From Episyrphus balteatus (taxonomy: Eukaryota; Arthropoda; Insecta; Diptera; Syrphidae), in contig NC_079134.1 of the NCBI RefSeq assembly GCF_945859705.1, forward strand, positions 83,584,951 to 83,648,950: a stretch of DNA of 64,000 nt, given 5' to 3'. Shown piece by piece: positions 32,794-44,346 of this stretch (positions are counted from its first letter, which is position 1; the number at the start of each line of letters is the position of its first letter). The notes beneath the pieces are model-generated. The model was not told the DNA's origin, made no database searches, and worked only from the letters and a program-made list of their open reading frames with translations. A program made the position numbers and the translations under genes.

Positions 32794-33005
32794 ATTCGTT
32801 TCTACCATAATTGGTTCTGTAAAAATTTTAACGAAAGTTAACTCGGAGATTTCTAGATGGAAAATAGAAATTTATACGCTCCAACAACTGAGGACAATTA
32901 GAATGGAAGTTGATTAAATCTTTGATAAACATTATGCAAAAATATTTTCTTCTTAAATCAAGCGTTTGAACATTGAAAAGCAAGCATCTTGTTGAATATG
33001 ATGGT
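32794..33005 (-). pseudogene. LINE-A ORF2, post-RT segment
   Basis: Minus strand from the BEL border: PSYSTRCLLFNVQTLDLRRK, YFCIMFIKDLINFHSNCPQL, LERINFYFPSRNLR and, past a short gap, TNYGRNE. This follows directly on FFKLNWN of the RT part at 42178 on the far side of the BEL element. Confidence 0.8.
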
Positions 33006-33388
33006 TGTTTCGTCATTACGAATATTTAAAAAACAAAAAATTTACTATTGAAATTTGAATTAATAAATACTATGAATTAAATTATGAATTACTATTTGAA
33101 TTAAAAATATTATATTTGTTAAAAATTTCACTATTGTGAACTAAAAATAATTGGTATAAAATTCAAATTTCGCGCCCATCCGGCCATATTTTATTTCAAA
33201 TTTAAAAAAGACGAAGAAGAAGAAAAAGAATAAGAAAATAAAATTATTCCACACGAAGTAACCGCACAGTACGCACCGTCTTTTATTTAAAACCGTTTTT
33301 TCGCTATTTTTTTATAAGTTCTCGATTTAATTATTAACTTTTTCAGCTCAAGTAAGAGCTAATTTACAAAAAAGATTGTAAAATTTCA
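33006..33388 (+). repeat. BEL element (2) 5' LTR
   Basis: 383 bp with TG...CA ends. It contains a GAAGAAGAAGAAAAAGAATAAG purine run and TTTTTTCGCTATTTTTTTATAAG near the 3' part. It matches the right LTR apart from one T/C difference and a missing AATTAAGAAA-type stretch. Confidence 0.88.
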
Positions 33389-33406
33389 TGGCGCCCGAGC
33401 AGGGAC
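33389..33406 (+). promoter_or_regulatory. Primer-binding site, tRNA-Lys type
   Basis: TGGCGCCCGAGCAGGGAC follows the 5' LTR immediately. It is complementary to the 3' end of tRNA-Lys(UUU) with one mismatch. Confidence 0.8.
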
Positions 33407-33916
33407 AAGTTTAAGCTAATAATTTGTTCTAATTAAAATTCGCGAAGTGATATCGTTATATGTATCAGTGGCGAAGGGTTCATATAACTCGATTATTTCC
33501 GTCTTACCTTTTGAAATTCTCAAACTCAACAACATTAACTTCTGGCAACATGAATATAATTTCAATCAACATCTGCACACGCTGTCAACATTATTTCAAA
33601 TACTCTTCTTTCAGTTCTACTCTACACACCTATCTGCTTTTCAACTCACTCCATAAACAAACACAAAACTAGAGCAAAAAAAAGGTAACCCGAAAAATGC
33701 CGTCTTATAAACAATAGAACAAATTTGTTTTTTTCCTCTTTTTTCATTTACTTATTACTGCCCTTGTGACCTCTCTGTTTAATACACGCTTTCTTATGGA
33801 AGAAAATAAGACGATATTCTTCGTCTTACTTTTTGGTGAATTTTTATGTATCTCTCATAATTTTCGCTCTGGGTTAATGAATGCTCAGTGCGCATGTCAG
33901 TGTCTGCTTGAGGTAG

Positions 33917-34757
33917 CCCTTCAAGCAAACAGGTCCGACCTCGGTCCGAATCCGCTCCGCCTGAGGCGGAGCTGAGTCCGACTTCGGATCAGAAACTGGT
34001 CCGAAGGCGGCTCAAATTAGTATGGAAATTATAATCACCGCGAAGTCGATTGCATATGTATTAGTGTGGTGAAAATCTCCATTCCGAGAAAACGGAGCCG
34101 AAGGCGGACCTGAGCCGGAGCAGCGAAAACCTACCAGAAAGAGGAATAAGAAAGGGATGACATTTCGCATTTGCGACCAAAAACAGAACAAGATTTATTT
34201 TTTTTTTCACTGAAACTATTTTATTTTTTATTTTATTTTGGCAAACGAAATTTTCACAATAAATACAATATAAAATACAATACATTTTTTTTCATTTTAT
34301 TTCATTTGATGCTGCTGCTGTTGTTGGTGTTTTTTTTAGATACCCAATCGCATGTTTCACCTTCTAGATTTTTCTTCATCATTAGAGATTACATCTACAA
34401 CACAAGAAGAAACAACATTTTAACCCAAGCACTTTGAGCGATATATAAAACATACCTTTTTTGTTTTCCATATTGTTTATATTTTAATAAAATTGTTTAT
34501 AATTAATAAACTAACATTATACAAACAACGACACGAGACACGACGCGACCAAACACTTCAACAAAAAATAACAAAATGACGCTTTGGCTCTTGTTGTTGT
34601 TGTACTTGTCTTTCTTTTCCTTTTCTCATTTTTCACCACGATTCTCGTTCGACTTTGTATTCATACACAAAAAGTTGCAAGTGTGTGAGTGCAAGCCCGA
34701 TTTTCGCGGTCTGAGGTCGGAGTTTCTTTGTTGAACTCAGTTTTCTTGCTTGAAGGG
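33917..34757. mobile_element. Insertion with CCCTTCAAGCAA inverted ends
   Basis: The ends CCCTTCAAGCAA are inverted, and copy 2 of the host hAT lacks the segment, so it is a real insertion. Comparison with the empty site (GAGGTAGGTTTC in copy 2) leaves only AG duplicated (33915-33916, 34758-34759), a 2-bp TSD. GGTCCGACCTCGGTCCGAAT near the left end has related, inverted GGTCTGAGGTCGGAG near the right end. Superfamily not assigned. Confidence 0.8.
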
Positions 34758-34970
34758 AGGTTTCATTTTTCATAGTAATAAAAAAAGGTAGAATAAGACG
34801 GTTTCCTCCTACTTATTTGGGGAATTTGTGTGCATCTTGCAATCGCTGAGCTGATGAGCCAAATTATGTTGCGCAGGTTGTGGGTGAGGTAAGTTTTATT
34901 TGAAGAAAATCAGTTAGGAAAATATAAAAGGTATAGAACAAGAAAATAACACGCTCCTTTTCGACTTATT

Positions 34971-35407
34971 GGGCACGTTCAAAGAGCTAACATAAAGCTA
35001 TCGGATAGCTTTTTGTTGTTGTAAACAATGTTAAAAATTAGCAAGGAAACGAACCATTTTCTGTCAAAAAATAATCTGAAGGTATCCGAGAATTTCTGGT
35101 ATACCTCAGGTATCCGAATGGTCAGCTGATAAACAATTGGCTATTTTTTATTTTGTTTTCTCTTCGCGCGATTATTCAACTTGAAAATAAAATAATTTTG
35201 CATTAAATAAAGTTAAATCGATTGTGTAAGTACTCTGCAACAATAAAAAAAGGGAATTTGCTGAAAAGAAACAAATTTCTTTTTTCAATATTTACAAAAT
35301 TTTTTTGTTACTGCTTTGACAAGCTATCTGGATAGCTTTTCGTTCAAAGAGATATTCCAGATACAGGTATCCCAGATAGGCTATCCGATAGGTGTTTGAA
35401 CGTGCCC
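34971..35407. mobile_element. 437-bp MITE with GGGCACGTTCAAA inverted ends
   Basis: The ends GGGCACGTTCAAA and inverted GGGCACGTTCAAA are perfect. ATT flanks both sides (34968-34970, 35408-35410), and copy 2 of the host hAT carries the empty site TTATTATCTG. A 3-bp TSD and GGGC start fit a PIF/Harbinger-like MITE. GCTATCGGATAGC and GCTATCCGATAG motifs lie close to both ends. Confidence 0.85.
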
Positions 35408-36556
35408 ATTATCTGAATTTTTATGTATCTATCCACTGGGCTGCTGTGTCAAAGGCTTCCACTATGATAAGAAATATGCGTGGATGTTATATTTAATGTC
35501 ATAAGGCATTTTTGTTGGCAGAAAGTGCATAAAATAAATGCAATTTCCATAAAGTGGCACAACTGCCCCAATTGAATTCAGCAAGTCCCAAGCAGAACGC
35601 AGTGAAATTTTGAAAATAATAAAAATTTAGATGATGCAAAAATTGTGAAAAGTTTTTAGATAGTAAGAATTGTTGTTTTGATTATGAATTTAATATGATT
35701 GTTCGACTAACAAAAAAGTCGAGAGCAAGAACTTTGCTATGCGATTTTTTTTAATTTAGTGTTCTGAATTCAGAAGTCACAAATTGTCATTTACTAACCT
35801 CTAAGATTTTGAAATATAAATTTTTATTTGCAATAATCTTTGAAAAGATATAAATATATTTTATACAATAAAATACGAGTATGACTTTTTGACATTCAAG
35901 AATTAGTTTTCTAAAAAAGTACGTTTTCTACCAGTTAATATTCAAGTATTTCAAAAACGTGACGGTCCGGTCCAATGCAATTTTCAGGGAAAATCCTTTA
36001 GAAAAGTATGGTTTTGTTCAAGCTCTATTTTGTAACTTTATAGGTATTATTTTTTCTTAGAGGATTCAAATAATTTTAATCAGTTTAGTTTTATGAAGAT
36101 AACAAAATTGTAGTTAAAGGACGCTCTTACTTAAAGTTTTGTATACACCTAGATAATTGTTGCTTCTGTTGGCGGCGTCGAGAGATCTTTATAATTCTAA
36201 GGCGATTTCATGCATAGAAGATCTAGCATTGATCTAGCACTTATATTTATAGGTAGAAAAAAACTTCTTCTAAATTCTAATTACTAAAAGTAGACTTGAC
36301 TTTTAAGAAAAAGTTCTTGCAGAGTTTTATGAAAGAAAAACGTAGAACTTTGCACACTTTTTAATGGAAACTTTATTAAAAAAAATATATAGGTATGTAT
36401 ACATATATCTTATGTTTTTGACAATTGGTTTGAATTGCTTAATTTCATGGCTTGAAACGCAGAAATATATCAAAAATTTGGAATTGAATTTCTTGGTGAC
36501 TAATTTTTATTCGACTTACCATTTGAAATCATTCACGCCTCGCCACTGATATGTAT

Positions 36557-37842
36557 ACATATATATACTTATAAATAACTTTAAAAAGTATACACGACGC
36601 GAGTTAATTCATTAAAAAACAATTTAAATTAAATTAATTCGGTGGAATCAAACGTGCGTGAGTGTATTAAAAATAAAGACTTTGATATCCCTCAAAAACC
36701 ACCCTTATTCTTTGCTGCATAATTGCCTAAACTAAAGGCAACAACAAAGCACACAGCAACCATAAAGGAATACCAAAAGGAGCTCCAAAGTCACCCCAAT
36801 GTCAAAGGATACGGACCCAAGGGAAGTCGACACAGAAACTGAGGTATCAACAAAAACTGAAAGTTTAATTTAATTGTTTGCAAAAAATTGCAACATTAGT
36901 GTTTAATAATTTATTAAAACTTCAATTGATTGTTTTTGTTCATTCAAAACCTTCAATATAAATTGATTTAATTGAATGCAAAAAATTGCAACATTTATTG
37001 CATACTAAAAACTACAACACAACTTTCAGTTTTTGTCTTTTTTTGCAATACACATATTTATACACATACATATATTTTGGTGAAACAAACAAAAGTGCGG
37101 TTTTTTATTTTATTTAAAAAATTTATTGCTAATAAATATATAAAAGTGATATTAAAACTAATAATTCACTACATTATCTCAAATTTAATTAATCAAAAAG
37201 TAAAATTGCATCTCGATCTGCTGCCGCGCCGCCGCCGCTGTCACCGACCGTCGTACATGTCGATCATTGTTTGCGAAAAACACACTATCTTCATATAAAT
37301 TGTTTGGAACTTTACGTTCATAAAATCGAATACGCGATTTATTAATTAAACAATTAAATTTGCGAATATTAAATTCATTTAATTAAATAAAACAATTTGT
37401 GTAAATTCAACTCGTGTAAGTGAAATTTGTTTACAATTTGTTTTGACATTTCACTCGTTTGACAGTTCGTTAAGTTGGTACTCTCTCTCTTTCGTTAAGC
37501 TCTCAGCTGTCAACATTGGTCGTGTTCAGTGACACAAAATAATTTCCAAATTTATTATTCGAAGAGTGTGTTCAGCAAACTATTTATAAGAAATAATTTA
37601 TTTTTTTTTCTCGTTTCAAACAATTTGATTTGAATTAAATAACTTTCGGCAATTTGCACAGAAATAGTTTTTTGAAATTAATTTTATTTCGAGGAATTTC
37701 GTATATAGAAATAAACTAATTTTCTAAAGATTTTCCAAATTCTAAAATTCAAAAACTGAAGTGCAATTGAATAGTTTGGATAAACTAATTCCAATAAATA
37801 AATTATTTTTCGAAAGTTACTAAATAAAATAAATTTAATACA
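36557..37842 (+). other. BEL (2) leader between hAT and gag
   Basis: 1.3 kb of AT-rich leader without a supported gene. A short GC-rich patch at 37210-37260 (CTGCTGCCGCGCCGCCGCCG) and the direct repeat AATTGCAACATT.. (36885, 36985) stand out. A 108-codon open stretch at 36972-37298 has no domain, and I take it as chance. Confidence 0.5.
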
Positions 37843-38720
37843 ATGACGGGCAAGAAACGGCAAGCATCACCAAAAAAGAATGCAGATCTTGAAAATTTAA
37901 TTCATCAGCGATTGCAAATTAAAAACAATATAATTCGAATTAAAACGGGTCTAGAAGAAAAAAACTTTATCGTTTAATCCAATCGAATTAGAATGTCGAT
38001 TAGATATTTTAAATTCATATATTGACGAATTAATGAATTGTCAGTCAGAAATAGAATCCATTGATCGAAATGATGATTCCCGCGGTGAATTGGAAGACAT
38101 TTGTGTTGGTGCAAAAGCACTTCTTATTTCACATGTCAATAAAAGACGAAAGTCGAGTGCAGTTGACTATTCTTTTAGCAACCCACACCATTCACGACTT
38201 CCAAAAATGTCTTTACCTAAATTCAGCGGAAAATACTCAGAGTATACAAATTTTATCAGCCTTTTTGAAAGTTTAGTGGACAATGATCCAATGCTTCCAG
38301 ATATTGAAAAGTTCAATCATTTGATTTCTTGTTTATCGGGTGCAGCTTTAGGAACAGTTAAGGCTTTCCAAATTACCGAACAAAACTATCCAAAAGCATT
38401 AGCGAGTTTAAAGAAAGACAATAATTGTTTAATCTTTTTCGACAATGTTTCAACACTTTTCGAATTAAAAGAAATTTCCAGACCATCCGCGTCTTCATTG
38501 CGAAGCATGGTCGATACAGTTTCTGCAATTTATGATTCGCTTCTTTCATTGGGAGATGAAAAGAATATAACAAACGCGATCATAATACATTTAGTTATGT
38601 CAAAGGTGGATGCAACCACAAGGTCAAAATGGGAAGAACAATTAGATTTTAATACTCTTCCTTTGTGGAAAGATTGTGAAGAAGCTCTTAATAAAATATC
38701 AATATCAGCATCTTTCTGCT
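37843..38720 (+). pseudogene. BEL/Pao gag, capsid part
   Basis: The ATG at 37843 (MTGKKRQASPKKNADLENLI) starts a frame that stops at 37977 after a one-base loss in an A run. The adjacent frame carries on through LPKMSLPKFSGKYSEYTNFI, the DUF1759-like gag core, CLSGAALGTVKAFQ and LVMSKVDATTRSKWEEQL to a second frameshift near 38690. At its end it passes directly into the zinc-knuckle region of the next entry. The product would be the particle protein. With two frameshifts it cannot be made from this copy. Confidence 0.85.
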
Positions 38721-41095
38721 GAAGAAGCTTCAAGTTCAAAATTCAAATCTTCCGATAAGCAATCCAAACCTAACCAAGATTCAAGTCGTTTTAAAAACCA
38801 AAAGTCTTCATTTGCTTGTGTAAACTCGCAACAAAATAAATCCAAATGCATATATTGCAAATCAAACGACCATTACATAACTACGTGTCAAAATTTTACT
38901 TTATTGCCTGTCCAGCAAAGATTCGAATATGCTAAAAGTGTTCCAATTTGCATTAACTGCATTCGAAAAGGACATACAGTTTCGAAATGCAAAATGAGTC
39001 GACGCAGCGTTTGCAATCGATCTCATCACACATTACTGCATCAGTACGAATCAACTTTTAATAGTCCACCTACACAAGCATCAACAAGTTTTCAAGCTAT
39101 GCATGCTTCTGTTTCGAGTGATAAAGTGATTCTTGCAACTGCAATCGTGCAAATAAAGGGCAGCTCTGGAGAATATATGCCAGCTCGAGCATTACTTGAT
39201 TCTGGCTCTCAATTAAACTTTATTACAGAAGAATTAGCCCAAAGATTAAAACTTCGAAAAGAAGAAAAACCTCTGAATCTGCTTGGCATTGGAAAGGCAA
39301 GTACTACAGTAAATAAAAAAGTACATGCAGAAGTAAAATCAAGACTTAATGATCATTCGTTTTCTGCTGATTATTGGGTAATGAACTCAATATCCTCGTA
39401 CCAGCCGGATCAAGCAATAAATACTTTGGATTGGAATATTCCTTTCAACATTCAACTAGCTGATCCGTATTTCAATAAGCCACAAAAAATTGACCTACTT
39501 ATTGGAGCAGACACATTTTTTGAATTGTTGTCTGTTGGTCAAATTAAACAAGGTCCCGAATTTCCAACTATTCAAAAGACACTTCTTGGTTGGATAATAT
39601 CTGGGAAATACCCCAAGGGTACAAACAAAAATACCAAGCATTGCAATCTGGTATGTCAGTCTGAAGATTTATCAGATTTAGACGAAAAGATACCAAAGCT
39701 TTGGTTATTGGAAGAAATTCCTGGAGAAACGAAAAAATATTTCACTCCAGAACAACAATTGTGTGAAAAGCACTTTGTTGAAAATACAAAACTTTTGCCG
39801 ACAGGTCGTTTTGAGGTAAAACTTCCATTCAAATTATCCTCAAACTCGCTTGGAGCATCATTCGAAACTGCCAAACGCAGATTTCTCGCACTTGAGCGAA
39901 AGCTATCCAAAGATAGCATTTTGAGAGGCATGTATATGGATTTCATGAAAGAATACATTGCGTTGGGTCATACCAACACCAACAAATAATGAAATCCCAA
40001 AGGGCCCGCACTATTTCATTCCACATCAGTGTGTTTTGCGACCGCAAAGCACAAGTACAAAGTTGAGAGTTGTTTTCGATGCCTCAAGTCGAACATCGTG
40101 TCAACTGTCACTGAATGACACCTTGATGGTTGGGCCAACCATTCAAGAGGAGCTATTTTCGACGTTGCTCCGTTTTCGTACCCACAAATATGCTATTACA
40201 GCTGATATTACGAAAATGTACCGGCAAGTTCTTGTTGCTGAAGAGCACACGAAATACCAGCTCATAGTGTGGAGGCAGCATCCGTCACAACCACTGCAAA
40301 TCTTTCGATTAAACACTGTAACGTATGGTACATCTCCGGCGCCATTTTTAGCGATACGGTGTTTAAAGATGTTGGGCGATGCTAACGAGTCTTCTTTCCC
40401 CACGGGGTCAGATGTTATTCGAAGAGATTTTTACGTTGATGATCTCTTAACTGGTGCCGATAATCTCGAAACACTTAAAATAATGAAATTCGAGATTCAA
40501 GAAATCCTTACAAAAGGAGGGTTTCAATTAGCCAAATGGTTTTCAAATCATCCAGAGTATCTAAATACTGAGAGTTCTGAAAAATCAATAAATTTTAATA
40601 ATTCAGACTACACAAAAACTCTGGGAATTTGTTGGCACCCTAAAGAAGATACATTTAGCTTCAATTTGGACAATAATTTCCATGATCTACGAGCTACTAA
40701 GAGAAACATACTATCAGTTTCCGCTCGTCTTTTCGATCCTCTTGGTTTGTTATGCCCCATAGTAACCAAAGCAAAAATCTTATTACAAGAGCTTTGGATA
40801 GCAAAAATTGATTGGGATGAGTCGATTCCATTGAGCCTTGATACCAGTTGGCAAAATTTCAAAACTAATTTATCTCAACTTGGCGAGATAAAACTACAAC
40901 AAACAAACCCGGTAAATACCACTCTTCGTGGCCGGCCACCGAATAAAACTTATATTTGCGTTTTTGTTTGTTTCGCCTCCAAAGCTGTACATATTGAATT
41001 AGCTTATAATTTGTCGTCTGAATTCTCGCCCTTAAAAGGTTTATCTGTCGCCGAGGGATTCCGAAGACGATTTATTGCGACAACGGGACGAACTT
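38690..41095 (+). pseudogene. BEL/Pao zinc knuckles, protease and RT
   Basis: Two zinc knuckles, CIYCKSNDHYITTC and CINCIRKGHTVSKC (both CX2CX4HX4C), are followed by a protease ARALLDSGSQLNFI (D-S-G). A frameshift lies near 39960, then RT with LRVVFDASSRTS, YAITADITKMYRQV, TYGTSPAPFLAIRCL and FYVDDLLTG (YVDD). Next come the RNase H approach (SVSARLFDPLGLLCPI) and FKTNLSQLGEIKLQQ. At about 40925 the reading jumps to integrase (KTYICVFVCFASKAVHIELA). RNase H and the integrase zinc-binding region have been deleted, so reverse transcription and integration could not be completed by this copy. Confidence 0.9.
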
Positions 41096-41758
41096 CGTAG
41101 GAGCTCAGACGATCCTGAGGGAAATCCGAGAGGAGTTGGAAGAAGGCGCAGAAGCTGTTCACCGATACGCGGCAGAGGAAGGCTTCAGCTTCGCCTTGAT
41201 ACCGCCCAGGGCACCGCATTTCGGAGGCCTATGGGAGGCGGCGGTCAAAGCGGTGAAAACGCTGTTACAGCGTACCGTGGCCAACGCACTCCTTACAACC
41301 GAAGAGCTGCTCACCGTGGTTATCGAGGTCGAGGCAATCCTCAATTCAAGGCCAATCGCACCGCTAAGCGCCGATCCCAACGACGGAGAAGCCCTCACAC
41401 CAGCGCATCTGCTAATAGGCAGCAGCTTACGATCGCTGCCCCCAGAACCAGTGCCGGAACGGCAAACGGGCTGCTTGAAAAGATGGCAGCTTCTATGCTG
41501 GCTCAAGCAGCAGTTCTGGCAGAAGTGGTCCAGGGAGTATCTGCTTGGCCTACAAGCGCGATCCAAGTGGATACTGGAGCAGCCCAATCTCGTCGTGGGC
41601 ACGAGAACAACTTACCTCCTCAGCGGTGGAAAACAGGCCGAGTTATAGGGGTCGTCGGGCAGGACGGCAAGGTCAGGGTCGCCGACGTCAAAACGTCCAA
41701 CGGCGTGCTTAGACGCCCAATCGTTAAACTGGCCCCCCTTCCTGATGAAGACTTTTGA
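41040..41758 (+). pseudogene. BEL/Pao integrase C-terminal part, GC-rich
   Basis: A frame change near 41040 leads to IPKTIYCDNGTNFVGAQTIL (integrase D-N-G-T-N-F) and PRAPHFGGLWEAAVKAVKTL (catalytic E in G-G-L-W-E). Further on are AILNSRPIAPLS, LTPAHLLIGS and W-x-x-E-Y-L-L-G-L-Q. After another frame change come RWKTGRVIGVVGQDGKVRVA and a terminal R-R-P-I-V-K-L-A-P-L-P. The first catalytic D and the HHCC zinc site are missing. Base composition is strikingly higher in G+C than the rest of the element, with GCC/GCG/CGC codons unlike the A/T-ending codons of the RT part. Confidence 0.9.
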
Positions 41759-41784
41759 AGATTACAGCCTTTCAACGTGGCCGG

Positions 41785-42177
41785 TGTTTCGTCATTACGA
41801 ATATTTAAAAAACAAAAAATTTACTATTGAAATTTGAATTAATAAATACTATGAATTAAATTATGAATTACTATTCGAATTAAAAATATTATATTTGTTA
41901 AAAATTTCACTATTGTGAACTAAAAATAATTGGTATAAAATTCAAATTTCGCGCCCATCCGGCCATATTTTATTTCAAATTTAAAAAAGACGAAGAAGAA
42001 GAAAAAGAATAAGAAAATAATTAAGAAAATAATTATTCCACACGAAGTAACCGCACAGTACGCACCGTCTTTTATTTAAAACCGTTTTTTCGCTATTTTT
42101 TTATAAGTTCTCGATTTAATTATTAACTTTTTCAGCTCAAGTAAGAGCTAATTTACAAAAAAGATTGTAAAATTTCA
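41785..42177 (+). repeat. BEL element (2) 3' LTR
   Basis: 393 bp, preceded by CAACGTGGCCGG, which stands at the polypurine-tract position. It is identical to the 5' LTR apart from one substitution and an extra stretch of about 10 bp (around AAATAATTAAGAAAAT) that looks like a local duplication. Confidence 0.88.
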
Positions 42178-43478
42178 ATATTCCAGTTCAATTTAAAGAA
42201 CAATAAATTTGTAAGTCTTCGTTGGACTCTCTCAATCCTTAAAGAATGGGTTTCATAATAGGGATTCCAAATTACACAACAGTATTCTAGTATCGATCTT
42301 ACGAGTGAGGTATAAAGAGTTTTTATCGTGAATGGGTCTGAAAAATCAAGAGTATTTCTTCGAATAAACCCCAGCATTCTGTTAGCTTTATTAACTATGT
42401 AGTCAATATGATCGGCGAATGAGAAACGTACGTCCAAAAACACACCCAGATCTTTTTTGACCGTTACCCTTTCTAATATGACATAGTTGATATTGTATTC
42501 AAAAACTATTGGATTCAGTTTTCTGTGGCAAGTAAAACTTATACATTTTTTAACATTTAAAAGCAATTGATTCTCATTGCACCAATTAACAAGACTTTGA
42601 AGGTCTTGCTGAAGAAGAAGACAATCATTAGTTGATTCAATTGATCGAAAGATTTTAAGATCATCAGCATACATAAGATATTTAGAAAATCTGAAGTTGG
42701 AAGGGATATCATTTATAAAAAGAATGAAAAACAATGGACCTATATGGCTTCCTTGTGGAACACCTGAGAGGTAACTGTTATTTTCTTTGATCTTAAGGAC
42801 CCAATTTTTACAAACTGAGTTCGGTTACACAAATAGGAAGAAATCCATTTGATAAAGCTAGAGTGAAATCCTAGCCTAGAAAGCTTAAAAATCAGGATTT
42901 CATGGTTAACTTTGTCAAAGGCCTTAGCAAAATCAGTGAAAATAATGTCCGTCTGCAAACCATCACTGAAACCATTTATGACGGAGTCGGACAACATAGC
43001 AAGATTTGTAGCGGTCGATCGACCCTTAAAAAATCCATGTTGTGATTCAGATATTATATTTTTAATCATGAAATTTAATTTGTTACATACCAACATTTCG
43101 AACATTTTTGGAATCACCGAAAGCTTGCAAATTGGTCTATAATTTATCACATCCTGCTTTGATCCTGATTTATGTACCGGAGTTATATAAGAGATCTTCC
43201 AAATATTTAAAAACTCACCGATATTAAGTGATTTGCTGAATACCAGAAAAAGAGGTAGAGCTAAGGAATCGGCACATTTATTTAATGCAATGGGAGGGAT
43301 ACAATCAGGACCACCACTTTTATTAATATCAAGCTTATTTAAGGCTTCAAAGATATCAGAGATATCCAAACTTATGCTTGATATATCCACAGCTTCAACA
43401 GGAGAGAAATCCGGAAACTTTGTAAAAGAGGAGTTTGAGTAAACAGAGCTAAAGAAATCGGCAAACAAGTCACATATA
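42178..43478 (-). pseudogene. LINE-A ORF2, reverse transcriptase
   Basis: Minus-strand motifs in order: ADFFSSVYSNSSF, LNKLDINKSGGPDCIPPIAL, WKISYITPVHKSGS, NYRPICKLSVIPKMFEMLV, SESQHGFFKGRSTATNL, IIFTDFAKAFDKVNHEILI, a frameshift at about 42737 within the G-V-P-Q-G-S motif, YLMYADDLKIF (YADD), LGVFLDVRFSFADHI and YTSLVRSILEYCCVIWNP, ending F-K-L-N-W-N at the BEL border. The jockey-group arrangement is complete except for one frameshift. The gene continues at 33005. Confidence 0.9.
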
Positions 43479-44344
43479 GAGTCGTTCGTGGTAAGTGTGC
43501 GCAGCCGGTAAGTGTGCGCATTGCTATTTTCTCGAAACTAGTGTAAAAATTTAAATTTCTGCTGATGCACAATTAATTAAATATCTGATCTTCGTCGAAG
43601 TCCGTTATATTTATGCTTCTGTTGTTTTTAATGTTTCGAGAAAAAGCAAAAGAAAAAAAAGTTAACTTTCCTTAAAATTTTTCACACTTTTCAAACTGTG
43701 ACAGTGACCTGTCTTTGACTTAAAGTGAAATCAATTGATTTTTTTTATTGAGCTTACTATTTAAACTTTATGTTCCAATAAAAATGTTATTGTTTTTTGT
43801 ATTTATTTATTAATATTTTATCAAAAACAATAAAAAACTGCATTTGGGGTAAGTGTACGCAAAAATTTGGGGGCAAGTGTGCGCATGCAAATGCATGGGA
43901 TTCCACTGAAAATATATATACTTGCATAAAATGCTTCAAAATGCATCAAAATTTCACAGTGTACAGAATGGATCAAAATAATGAGAAAATCGTATGGGAG
44001 CGGGAGTCTCAGACCCCTCGTTTGGTTTTTATATGTCTTTAAAAAATGAAAAAAAAGAACAATAGATATTCATTTAGATTACTAAGCAAAAGTACCTGCG
44101 CACACTTACCGTACACCCTGCGCACACTTACCCCTTCGAAGGGGTAAGTGTGCGCAATATGACCTGTTTTGGTTTTCTTAGGAAAACATAAATAATTTTA
44201 TAAATATTAGTTAAATTTTAATTGAATTTAAGAAGTCAAAACATGTATCTGTAATAATCAATTTACTTTTTTTATGTACATCCTATATTATGCTTGTAAT
44301 ACTTATTCAAAGTCAAAAGTGCGCACACTTACCACAAACGACTC
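43479..44344. mobile_element. 866-bp TA-flanked element with iterated GTAAGTGTGCGCA
   Basis: Termini GAGTCGTTCGTGGTAAGTG and inverted GAGTCGTTTGTGGTAAGTG are flanked by TA (43477-43478, 44345-44346). Removing the element with one TA restores the LINE-A frame (S-E-T-S-V-I-C-D-L-F). The motif GTAAGTGTGCGCA or a near copy occurs eight times in both orientations: near 43490, 43508, 43850, 43872, 44097, 44119, 44143 and 44319. At 44119-44156 two copies form a perfect 38-bp palindrome around TTCGAA. There is no transposase. Confidence 0.9.
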
Positions 44345-44346
44345 TA

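Larger units (their letters stand above)
33466..36548. mobile_element. hAT-type non-autonomous element, copy 1
   Basis: Termini CAGTGGCGAAGG and inverted CAGTGGCGAGGC are flanked by the perfect 8-bp TSD ATATGTAT (33458-33465, 36549-36556). Comparison with copy 2 at 45087-47115 shows the same sequence throughout plus two extra insertions here (33917-34757 and 34971-35407). It is non-coding. It lies in the leader of the BEL element, just downstream of the primer site. Confidence 0.93.
33006..42177 (+). mobile_element. BEL/Pao LTR retrotransposon with defective pol
   Basis: The LTRs at 33006-33388 and 41785-42177 start TGTTTCGTCATTACG and end AAAATTTCA. A Lys-type primer site follows the left LTR. 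The interior has gag, protease, RT and part of integrase in BEL order, broken by several frameshifts and a deletion that removed RNase H and the N-terminal half of integrase. A 3.1-kb hAT element sits in the leader. The flanks are ATATT after the right LTR and GATGGT before the left LTR, so no clean 5-bp TSD is seen. The LTRs differ by one substitution and one indel of about 10 bp. Confidence 0.9.

Noticed and set aside
33169..33250. GAAGAAGAAGAAAAAG run as a gene or regulatory element
   Set aside because: It is an internal purine tract of the BEL (2) LTR, present in both LTRs.
34061..34437. Open frames of 74 and 88 codons near 34061-34437
   Set aside because: They lie inside the 841-bp insert in hAT copy 1, with no domain and no counterpart in copy 2.
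36972..37298. 108-codon open frame in the BEL (2) leader
   Set aside because: No similarity to gag or any domain, and the true gag start is at 37843.
41159..41602. 147-codon minus-strand open frame
   Set aside because: Antisense shadow of the GC-rich integrase region.
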